From assembly GCA_037367355.1 (NCBI GenBank), contig CM074700.1:682001-746000 (forward strand): 64,000 nucleotides of DNA, written 5' to 3'. A program made the translations under genes and the position numbers. Positions 56,367-64,000 of the stretch are shown here, one piece after another; the first letter of the stretch is position 1, and each line of letters begins with the position of its first letter. The notes beneath the pieces were generated by a model, which ran no database searches, was not told where the DNA came from, and saw nothing but the letters and a program-made list of their open reading frames with translations. The stretch is from Neoscytalidium dimidiatum (lineage: Eukaryota; Ascomycota; Dothideomycetes; Botryosphaeriales; Botryosphaeriaceae).

Positions 56367-56894
56367 ATGCCCAGCAACCTCAGCCCAATGGCACCCACCT
56401 ACAAACCACCCCATCGCGCCACCCCGACACCTGACCAGTTTCCCTCCTCTTACATTCGCCCAGCTGTCCTCGTAAAATTCTCTTTTACCGTCCTCTTCGC
56501 CGTGTTCCTGCTCGTCCTCTGCCATCTGCGGTCTGACTTTCTTACGTCTTTCCGCTGTCGCCTCCTCGCCCACCATTATGACTATAACACAGCGATTATA
56601 CGACAGGGAATCGACATTTTCTTTTGGATGCCGCTAGCGTACTCCGGGCTGATTTTATGGTTGGCAATGCTCATGCTGGATGAGAAAGCCGCGGAGAGAC
56701 TCCTGTCGATGAGAACTGCGGCAGAGGAGGAAAGGCTGAGGATAAGACGGGAGGAGGCCTGGAAGAAGCGGGAGGATGAAACCTTGGAGAGAAAGAGAGC
56801 GAAGGAGCGAGATGATATCGTGAAAGGGGAGTTGAAAGGGAAGATTTTAGTCGGACGAAGGAACGGGGTAGAGGTTGTGAAGTGGTTCAGTTGA
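56367..56894 (+). CDS. Small two-helix membrane protein with charged coiled-coil tail
   Basis: An intronless 175-codon frame. The polar Pro-rich N terminus (about 1-30) is followed by helix 1 (RPAVLVKFSFTVLFAVFLLV, about 31-54), a short basic and aromatic loop, helix 2 (IDIFFWMPLAYSGLILWLAM, about 82-104), then a long Glu/Arg/Lys-rich segment (about 110-155) with coiled-coil character. The tail ends GVEVVKWFS. No family is recognised. The clear two-helix plus coiled-coil layout and length support a real gene. The start context (CGAGCCATGCCC) is fair. Topology is probably hairpin with both ends on the same side, which is inference. Confidence 0.55.
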   Translation: MPSNLSPMAPTYKPPHRATPTPDQFPSSYIRPAVLVKFSFTVLFAVFLLVLCHLRSDFLTSFRCRLLAHHYDYNTAIIRQGIDIFFWMPLAYSGLILWLAMLMLDEKAAERLLSMRTAAEEERLRIRREEAWKKREDETLERKRAKERDDIVKGELKGKILVGRRNGVEVVKWFS

Positions 56895-57072
56895 TCCACC
56901 CAAGGGAGAAAGAGGGAAAAAGGAAGAAGGTATCTATTGCGAGCATTACGCTAAAGAAAACAGAGACAAGAAAAATGCTAATGTATAATCTGGCCGCTCG
57001 CGCAGCCCCGCCGTTCGTCTAACCGGTCTACTCCTCTACCTCCGCTTCATCTAAATCCTCCATCTATGTCAT

Positions 57073-59125
57073 CTACATCTCCAACCCCTTTCCCAAAAGC
57101 ACCTTCCCAACCTCCACAACAACGTCATCGTTATCGCACATCTCCAACTTCTTCAACACCGTTCCCTTTGCATCCATCGCCTTGCACGTGTCCACGACCT
57201 CGCTCTCCATATCGGCGCAGTACACCAACAGGCCCAAACTGGTCAGCATCGCCAGCACCGCCTCCTTGCTCTCCTTCTCCGCATCCACCGCTTCCAGCAG
57301 CGCCGCCACGATTTCGACCTGCTCACTCTCGGCCAGGACGTCGCGGCCCTCTTCGATGCGCATGCGGTGGTTCGCAGCCGCGATGTTGAACGCCAGACTC
57401 GCCGCGGCGATGCGCACGTTCTGGTGCGCGTCGTCGAGCAGGCTGGCGGACAGCAGGTGCGTCAGCAGCGCGCCGAACGACTCGTGCGCGAGCAGGTGCG
57501 TGCGCGTGAGCGTCGTCGTGAACAGGTTGCAGGCCAGCTGGAGGGCGACGAGGCGCAGGTTGTACGGGCACTGCTTGAGGTCGTTGACGTGCGCGATCAG
57601 CGCCGACAGCGTCGCCGCGTCGTCCTCCTCGATGAAGAAGCCCGAGACGCGCGGGTCCGTGAGCGTTAGGCGGAATAGGTCGTACGCGGCGAAGAGGTTC
57701 TCGGGCGGGATGGCGGCGACTGCGGAGCGTAGGAAGGCGGCGAAGTCGGGGAGGGCCGGGAGCGGCGCTTCGCGCGAGCCCGAATCGCGGCGGGTCGTTA
57801 TGAAGGCGGCAATCATTGCGATGATTGGATGTTTGCCGTGGTCGCCCATTTTGGGGATGAGCTTTTCTAGGGGGGGCACCTTCTCGTAGGTCACCGGGTG
57901 GAAGCTTGAGCCGAGCAGTTTGGGGAGATCGAGACGAGTATGGGGATGGCCCATGTTGGCCTGCTGGATGAGCAGGCGGACGTTGCCACGGAGCTGGGGC
58001 TCGTTGGCTCCGGACCATTGGTCGTCCTTCATTCCCTTGAGGAATGTGATGAAAGTGGGCGTTGCTCGTACGCTGTACTTAGCTGCCACATCATACGCCT
58101 GATTAATATCAACCTTAATGAAGACGCCCTTCGAACCTGCCTCCTCTGCCAGCCCGTCGAAAATAGGATACATAATCTTGCATGGCGCGCAGGTGGATGA
58201 AGTGAAGAAGATAACAGCGCACGAATCCTTCGCACTGGCAAGTAATTTGTCGAGTTCTTGCAGGGTGGTGACGTTGTGGACTTTGCCCTGTTCAGCGGCC
58301 ACACCGTTCTTTGCACCATTCGTAACACCGTTGGTGTGTCCGTTAGTCATGCCATTAGTCGTACCGTTGGTTGTCCCGTTAGTTGCTGCCGCTGCTGCTG
58401 TTCCATTGGGAACATTTTGCGGCGGGACAGGAGCCTGAGTAACGGATCTCATGGCTGCATCGATCTGAGGTCTCAGCATTTGACCAAAAGGCGTGTTCAA
58501 CACCTGTTGAGGTAGAGAGGTAATATGGTCCGGGATGCCCTTCCCCACGAGAAACATCGCAAAGTCATTTGAACTGAGCCGGGTTAGCGTGTATTTCTCA
58601 CGAGCGAAGGCTGTACTGACAAATTATTGCAGTTGTGAGCAAATAGGTCATAGGCTTCTGGTGTGTAGACCTGCTTGAGAGACTCGAGGTACTCCAAAAT
58701 CACGTCCATGGAGAGGTTGGTGGTTCCCAGCTTGATGACTTCTTCAGGCGCGCCATGGTGAGTTGAACCGGGGTAGCACGTCTGTACACCTGCATGAAAT
58801 GTCAGTAAACGCGAGCTTGTTAGCAGAATGGCGGGGGTCATGGACATACCTGCGCCGTAGAAATATTCAATGCCGCCGAATACGATGGACGTATGATAAA
58901 CGGCGTCAATCTGAATGCCGAGAAACTGACGGGAGAGCTTTGGGTATGCGGTTAGCGGAAGATGCGCAGTACGCGGCGGCGGTTAAGCATAACGGCATGT
59001 ACCTGTCTGGCTAGACCCTAAACAGAGTGGTCAGTGGAGTTCGCAGGCAGATCAGACCCGTCGTGGCTGAGCAGCGGCGGCGGCGGTACCTTGGATAGAT
59101 CATAAACGTAAAGCTCAACGTCCAT
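57073..59125 (-). CDS. PPPDE (DeSI-like) peptidase - thioredoxin - PUL domain fusion
   Basis: Five exons (59125-59090, 59017-59003, 58937-58850, 58789-58621, 58573-57073) give 602 residues. Residues 1-115 form a PPPDE domain (MDVELYVYDLSKGLARQLSR) with the catalytic pair H32 in VYHTSIVFGG and C100 in HNCNNFSNDF; such peptidases remove SUMO or ubiquitin-like modifiers. After a linker with an NGT/TNG repeat (167-192) comes a thioredoxin domain with CAPC (231-234) in SSTCAPCKIMYP and the cis-Pro motif RATPTF. The C-terminal about 270 residues form an armadillo-like PUL domain (ENLFAAYDLFRLTLTDPRVS ... NVRIAAASLAFN), the module that binds Cdc48/p97 in other proteins. The three-domain order is known in fungi. 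Exon 2 is only 15 nt (GLARQ), yet removing it would damage the PPPDE fold. Cleavage of modifiers on Cdc48 substrates is inference. Confidence 0.92.
58306..58383 (-). repeat. Degenerate Asn-Gly-Thr tandem repeat in the linker
   Basis: On the minus strand about eight degenerate 12-base units encode NGTTNGTTNGMTNGHTNGVT within the linker between the PPPDE and thioredoxin domains. It is a coding minisatellite likely to vary in length without breaking the frame. Confidence 0.75.
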
Positions 59126-59705
59126 GTTGGCAGTGCGCGGGCAGTCGTCGGTCGCAAGAAGGTGAGGGACGGAGGTACTGTATTCAGGGAAGGATGGCAG
59201 GAAACGTCATGGTGAACATAAAGCGCCCAGGGTGGCAGGCAGCGAACAGTTGCGACGACGCCTCCGGCTGCCAGAAGCTTCCACTTAACCGCGCTGACCC
59301 GGCGTCATCAACAAGCTTATCGCGCCCGGAGATCTCTGATCATCTGGGGCTCTGCGGCAGCCTTAAGCCAAAGTAGGCAGCGCGTGGCTGGCCTGGCCGC
59401 CGGAGCAAGTTTTAGCATTATAGGGGCTGGCGCAGGCATTGGCGCGGCAGGGCGATGGCGGCGGCGGCGGCGGCGGCGGCGGCGAACATTCCTGCCTGCC
59501 TCTCTCCCGCGAGCGCGACCGCGTCTCCTGCTGTGCACCGCTCCTCCATCTTGGCTGCCGTTTCGCCCGTCCCCCTTTTGCTCGTTTCTCGTCTTATCGC
59601 AGACTGGGCGTCCTGTGCTTGGGCTTGTTTATCCCACGCCTCTGCGCCCTCACGATCGCTTCCGTCTTCGGCTTACGGCGCGCCACCGCCTGGTCAGAGC
59701 ATTTC
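59126..59705. promoter_or_regulatory. Divergent promoter PPPDE-Trx-PUL / GDA1
   Basis: 580 bp between divergent starts. The right half holds a (GGC)9 run at 59457-59483 and a long in-frame upstream extension of GDA1 (from 59439) that would code for a Gly run and is thought to be leader, not protein. Confidence 0.5.
59457..59483. repeat. (GGC)9 trinucleotide repeat
   Basis: Nine GGC units, in the leader region of the GDA1 gene. If translated from the upstream ATG at 59439 it would give polyglycine. Confidence 0.85.
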
Positions 59706-61611
59706 ATGTCCAGTAGCGTCGACGTCCAACGGCGTCCTGACATCTGGTCTTATTTCTCCTTCTCCAGCGCGCCCCGGCGACGCACCTCGCTCTCCTTGCC
59801 TCTGAAGACCAACAGCACCTTCGATCCCTTCGAAAAGCACGACCGCCACAGCGCCCGCCCCTCAACGGCTTCCACTGCGGCATCATCCTTCATGAACGAC
59901 TACAAGGTCGGCGGCGGCACCACCACCATGAACCAGGGCCAGCGGACCCGGTACCTGAAGGCTGGAGGCATCATTGCCTTCATCCTCGTTGTTTTCTTCT
60001 ACCTGGCCCCTGGCCACAACCAGTCTGCAGGTTTGTTCCCCTGCGATTACACCTGTTCCCAAAAACTCCCCCAATCGCTTTGCGCACTCGCTCACACCTC
60101 CCCAGCAGGCACCCCGGGCAAGTTCCCCGGCGGCGATGTCGCCTCGGATCCTTCTCTCGCGACGACCAGGTGCACGCGCTCCTACTCCTCCGACAAGCCC
60201 CTCGTTCAATATGCCCTCATGATCGATGCTGGTAGCACCGGCTCGCGCATTCACGTCTACCGCTTCAACAACTGCGGACCCACACCCGAGCTCGAGGATG
60301 AGGTGTTCGAACAGACCGCAAAGAAAGAGGGTGGCTCTGGTCTGAGCTCTTACAAGGCCGATGCTGAAGGCGCGGCCCAGAGTCTGGATCCCTTGATGGA
60401 GGTCGCTCTGAAGCACGTGCCGGAGAAGGTGCAGGGCTGCACTCCGATTGCGGTGAAGGCTACCGCCGGTCTGCGCAAGCTTGGCCCCGAGCTCAGCGAG
60501 AAGATCCTGGTCGCCGTGCGTGAAAGGCTCGAGACCAAGTATCCCTTCCCCGTTCTGGCGGCCGACAAGGGCGGCGTTGAGGTCATGGACGGCACCGACG
60601 AGGGTGTCTATGCCTGGATCACGACCAACTACCTCCTTGGCAAGATCGGCGGCCCTGACAAGACCCCCACTGCTGCTGTCTTTGATTTGGGCGGTGGCTC
60701 GACTCAGATCGTGTTCGAGCCCACCTTCCCCGACGCCAAGGACGGTGGCATGCCCGAGAAGCTCGCGGACGGTGACCACAAGTACGAGCTTAGCTTCGGC
60801 GGCCGCAACTTTACTCTGTACCAGCACTCGTATCTTGGCTACGGTCTCATGGCTGCGCGCGAGAACATCCACCGTGTCGTCTTTGACGCTGCTTACGAGG
60901 AGGCTAAGAAGAGCGGTACTACGGAAACTCTGCTCAAGAAGCCTATCATGAACCCTTGCCTCACCCCCGGTAGCTCACGCAAGGTCGAGGTACCGCTCGA
61001 GGAGAACCACCCTCTGGGCAAGAGCGTTACTGTGAATATGACTGGCCCAGCTGAAGGTGCACCTGCTCAGTGCCGCGCAATTGCTGAGAAGACGCTCAAG
61101 AAAGAGGACGAGTGCAAGCTCGCTCCCTGCGCTTTCAACGGAGTTCACCAGCCCTCCCTTGAGAAGACCTTTGCCCGTGAGGATATCTACCTCTTCTCCT
61201 ACTTCTACGACCGCACCAACCCGCTCGGTCTTCCCTCGAGCTTCACGATCAACGAGCTGAAGGAGCTTGTGAGCCGTGTCTGCCATGGCCCTGAACACTG
61301 GGATGTTTTCCACAGCATCGAGGGCGCAATTGATGAGCTCAACGATCGTCCCGAGTCGTGCTTGGATCTGAACTTCATGCTTGCCCTTCTTCACTCTGGC
61401 TACGAGATGCCCATCGACAGGGAAGTCAAGATTGCGAAGAAGATCAAGGGCAATGAACTTGGCTGGTGCCTTGGTGCAAGGTAAGTCGTTACTGCTTTTC
61501 TTTTCTTTTATTTTTTAATGCGAACATGGATGCTAACGGCATTACAATAGTCTGCCCCTTCTTAACCAGGAATCTGGCTGGCAATGCAAGATCAGGGAGG
61601 TCACGAAATAA
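59706..61611 (+). CDS. GDA1: Golgi guanosine/nucleoside diphosphatase
   Basis: Three exons (59706-60030, 60106 or 60109-61480, 61551-61611) give about 586 residues. Gda1 is a type II Golgi membrane enzyme that hydrolyses GDP to GMP and so drives GDP-mannose import for glycosylation. A cytosolic Ser/Arg-rich tail is followed by a membrane helix at about 86-103 (GGIIAFILVVFFYLAP). Apyrase conserved regions are complete: DAGSTGSRIHVYRF, KATAGLR, DGTDEGVYAW, FDLGGGSTQIVFEP. The end LLNQESGWQCKIREVTK is formed across the last intron. The start at 59706 is preferred because homologues have short tails; an in-frame ATG at 59439 would add polyglycine. Intron 1 (75 or 78 bp, donor GTTTGT) is a multiple of three without stops, so retention keeps the frame. 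Confidence 0.93.
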
Positions 61612-62737
61612 GTGACGCAGGCTAAGGAAGGAAGGAGGGTTGTTTCGTTTTCGCATTACGAGGCGTTCTGGATAAACTTGGTATCGGACCGGCGGCGGAA
61701 GAGAAGGATATACCTGGATATCTCTACCTAGATTTATGGGATGGTATCGGGATGTATCAATAATGTGGGTTTTGGACTGGGACAGGGGCGTGGACGTCGC
61801 TCTGATGGTAACGCGGAAAACGACGAGCTAGAAAAGAATATTGATATCAAACAACGGTTGGACAGCACCTCGATTACGATATCGCGTTGGAGAAAAGGCG
61901 ATTTTAGAATAAGGATTTCTTCGATTCCAAGGGTGATTACATTGCGTATATATGTCTCCCCCCCGCTGCCCCCCATCCGACTGAGCAAGACAGCCGACCG
62001 GATTTCAGGGCGCGGAAAGGAACTCTCGTCGCCGTAGCAAGCAAGAGGCCTTTTCTATCTTGCTTCTCTGTCCACACTCGCTCATCCTGGCTCATTGGCG
62101 ATGGCGGGCTCTAGCATATTTAGAAGCGGGTAGTATGTATACATCTTCTGCAACATTGAGGGCGATTCCATCCGTCTCGAGGAGGAAAAGACGAAGTCAC
62201 AGCTCCTTGCAACTGGAAACTCGCGGCGAATCGCCTGTACCCTCCTATCCACCTTACCGGGGCACAATAGCATCATATGCTCCAGATATTGGCAAAGCGG
62301 ACGACGGTGGTCGCGGTGGGAAGGTGTCGCAAAGACTCGAATGTGCGTTGTGAAAGGGAAAAGCGGGTGCGTGCAGAAGTGTGCGAGAAAAATCTCGGTC
62401 AAGGGACTGTTCGCGCCAGTACATTTAAGGACTAGCTAATCTTGGCATGAAGATCCCTGTCGCGTTCCGTCATCGCCGCTCGCGCCCGCTCGCGTCTGCC
62501 CGCGGCGAGATTCAAAGCATCATCGTTCATTGTCGCCTCGCTGGCGTCGCGGCTGCAGGTCAAGCATCGATACCCGCCAACGCCAGAAGAAAGGACCCTC
62601 GGCCTCCGTCAGACCCTGCAGATTCGCCTGCACGGGCTCGGACGTATCCACTCCTACCACCATTCGAGGTCTCGACCGACCTCGAGACCGTCCCGCCGAC
62701 GCCTGTCCGCTCACCAGCGCAACAAGCAAAAACCACA
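61612..62737. other. 1.1-kb intergenic region
   Basis: GDA1 3' region and leader of the EF-hand-like gene. Upstream open frames exist (62447-63325, 62530 onward) but their 5' parts have no domain content and are better read as leader and intron. The two facing gene ends share no recognised element. Confidence 0.45.
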
Positions 62738-63486
62738 ATGGTCGGTCTTATACCCTTTCGGCAAACCCACCACCCCTCCGACCTCGAAGAACAAAACAGA
62801 AAAAAAAAAAACTTCCCCAAGCTGACCCATTTTTTTCCCCCTTCCCACCGAAACAGCCCCCCAAACGAACCCCCAAGAAACCGGCGGCCCCGCCGAAGCA
62901 GCAGCAGCAGCCCAAACAACCCCGCCGCTCCGCCCTCGCCCGCGAACACGGCATCACCGCCTCGCAAGAAGCCGCGCTGCGCGACGCCTTCCAGCTCTTC
63001 GCGCAGCACCCGGACACGCACAACAACGGCCTGGGCGTCGTGCGCACCAGCGACGCCAGGCGGGTCATGGCCGCGCTGGGGTTCGCGCTGTCGCCGGACG
63101 ACGTGCGCGAGATGCGGGACGCGCTGGACCCGGAGGGCGAGGGGTGGGTCCGGTACGAGCATCTGGTCGCGTACGCGGCGGTGTGGTGGCATGCCGGGGA
63201 GGGGGCGGCGGGTGGTGGTGGTGGTGGTGGTGGGGCAGGCGGGTTGGCGAGGGAGGAGGTGGAGAGGGCGTTTGCGCTGTTTACTGGAGGCAGGAAGGGG
63301 GGTAGGATCGGGGTTGCGGATCTGAGGAAGGTGGCGGGGTTGTTGCGGGAGGAGGTGGATGATGCGGTGCTGTGGGATATGGTGGTTGAGGCGAATGGGG
63401 AGGCGAGGTCGAGGGAGGGGGTTGGGAGGGGCGTTAGTTTGGAGGAGTTTGAGGGGGTGATGAGGAGGGCGGGGGTGTTTGGGTGA
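62738..63486 (+). CDS. EF-hand-like (calmodulin/centrin fold) protein, loops degenerate
   Basis: The model joins an ATG alone (62738-62740) to 62857-63486 across a 116-bp intron (GTCGGT...CCGAAACAG, branch-like CTGAC at 62821), giving 210 residues starting MPPKRTPKKPAAPPKQQ. This avoids an unlikely long N-terminal extension. The basic Pro/Gln tail is followed by 'ITASQEAALRDAFQLF', VMAALGFALSPDDVREM and DPEGEGWVRYEHLVAYAAV, the pattern of paired EF-hands, then a Gly8 linker and a second pair (REEVERAFALF ... RIGVADLRKVAGLL ... SLEEFEGVMRRA). None of the four loops keeps the full set of Ca2+ ligands with Glu at position 12, so calcium binding is doubtful. The family could be centrin-like or a myosin light chain type. 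An in-frame start at 62530 without intron is the alternative. Confidence 0.6.
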
Positions 63487-64000
63487 ATGGGCGGGCGAGG
63501 GCCAGGATGGGATGGGATGGTGTGGGTGATCATCGATGCTGGTGATGATATTGACCGTGCTCGTGGTGGGGAGGACGGCATTCGGAGTACGGCTTGGCGT
63601 TCGGCATTCTCTGACCACTTTTAGTTCGGATTTCGGCAGCAACAGCGACGGCGTTGTTTGGCGCGCGGATGAGGTCGTACCTGTATGAGGATGGTGCTTG
63701 GCACAGCATGGGTCGCAGCTTGAAGTTTTCTAAGCACACGCGGTTTGGTTCGGGTATTCCTACCGCAGGCGCCATGGGCCATCCATGCATTGCTGAAACG
63801 TGCCTATAGGGAGATTCTCTTCCCTGTCCGCATTGCTATATCAGAGCGGGACGGGAGTCGGGCTGCGTCGACGGGACGGGGAGCGGGATAGCGGGAGAAA
63901 GGCAAAACTTGAGACAAACGCGGCAAATAGGTGGTATATGCGTGGCTATGCAACTTAGCATTCTTGCTGAACAGCGTATCCCGTAAATATGCGATAAGAG
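63487..64000. other. Right-edge stretch without assigned gene
   Basis: 3' region of the EF-hand-like gene. A minus-strand frame at 63530-63790 has no recognisable domain. A gene beginning outside the window cannot be excluded. Confidence 0.4.

Noticed and set aside
59883..60872. 329-codon minus-strand frame opposite GDA1
   Set aside because: Antisense of conserved apyrase motifs; no own domain signal.
62560..63642. 360-codon minus-strand frame over the EF-hand-like gene
   Set aside because: Pro/His/Thr-rich mirror of a GC-rich coding strand; the plus-strand frame has the EF-hand pattern.

Overview
The window is nuclear DNA of a filamentous ascomycete (Pezizomycotina; a Dothideomycete is my guess, not shown). 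The genes are intron-poor, with introns of about 50-120 bp, GT...YAG borders and CTAAC-like branch sites. Family content is typically fungal: HET, DUF3176, DUF6594, an AA7 oxidase with a chitin-binding domain, GH28 pectinase and a stand-alone adenylation enzyme. No prokaryotic-style operons, CRISPR arrays, rRNA, tRNA or intact transposons are visible. All exon joints were worked out by eye from reading frame, splice sites and family motifs.

Left third (1-15 kb) is accessory in character. It holds a decayed DUF3176 membrane-protein gene at the left edge, a DUF6594 membrane-protein gene (-), a small basic orphan protein (+), a complete secreted endopolygalacturonase (-), an NRPS-like adenylation protein lacking carrier and reductase domains (-), and an MmgE/PrpD-family protein (-). 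Long gene-free stretches separate them.

Middle (15-41 kb) is mostly housekeeping: serine palmitoyltransferase LCB2 (+), a proline-rich orphan (+), triosephosphate isomerase (+), mitochondrial ribosomal protein mL43 (-) head-to-head with U1-70K (+), a CBM18-AA7 flavin oxidase (-), a DUG3-type glutamine amidotransferase (-) head-to-head with the mitochondrial dynamin MGM1 (+), and cullin-4 (+).

Right part (41-64 kb): a HET-domain protein (-) with a possible 5' frame break, an acyl-protein thioesterase-like hydrolase (+), ribosomal protein eL32 (+), an uncharacterised 296-residue protein (+), an Irc6/p34-like protein (-) with a GC-AG intron, SmD3 (-) head-to-head with the mitochondrial phosphatidylglycerophosphatase GEP4 (+), a small two-helix membrane protein (+), a PPPDE-thioredoxin-PUL fusion (-) head-to-head with a GDA1-type Golgi nucleoside diphosphatase (+), and an EF-hand-like protein (+) whose start codon seems to sit alone in its first coding exon.

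No operon or secondary-metabolite cluster logic joins these genes. The recurrent arrangement is divergent pairs sharing short promoters (mL43/U1-70K, DUG3/MGM1, SmD3/GEP4, PPPDE-Trx-PUL/GDA1, PrpD/LCB2). I found no clearly new multi-gene system. The best leads are individual gene structures: the GC-AG intron, a 15-nt exon, a frame-neutral intron, the isolated start codon, truncated or decayed accessory genes, and several conserved-looking orphans.
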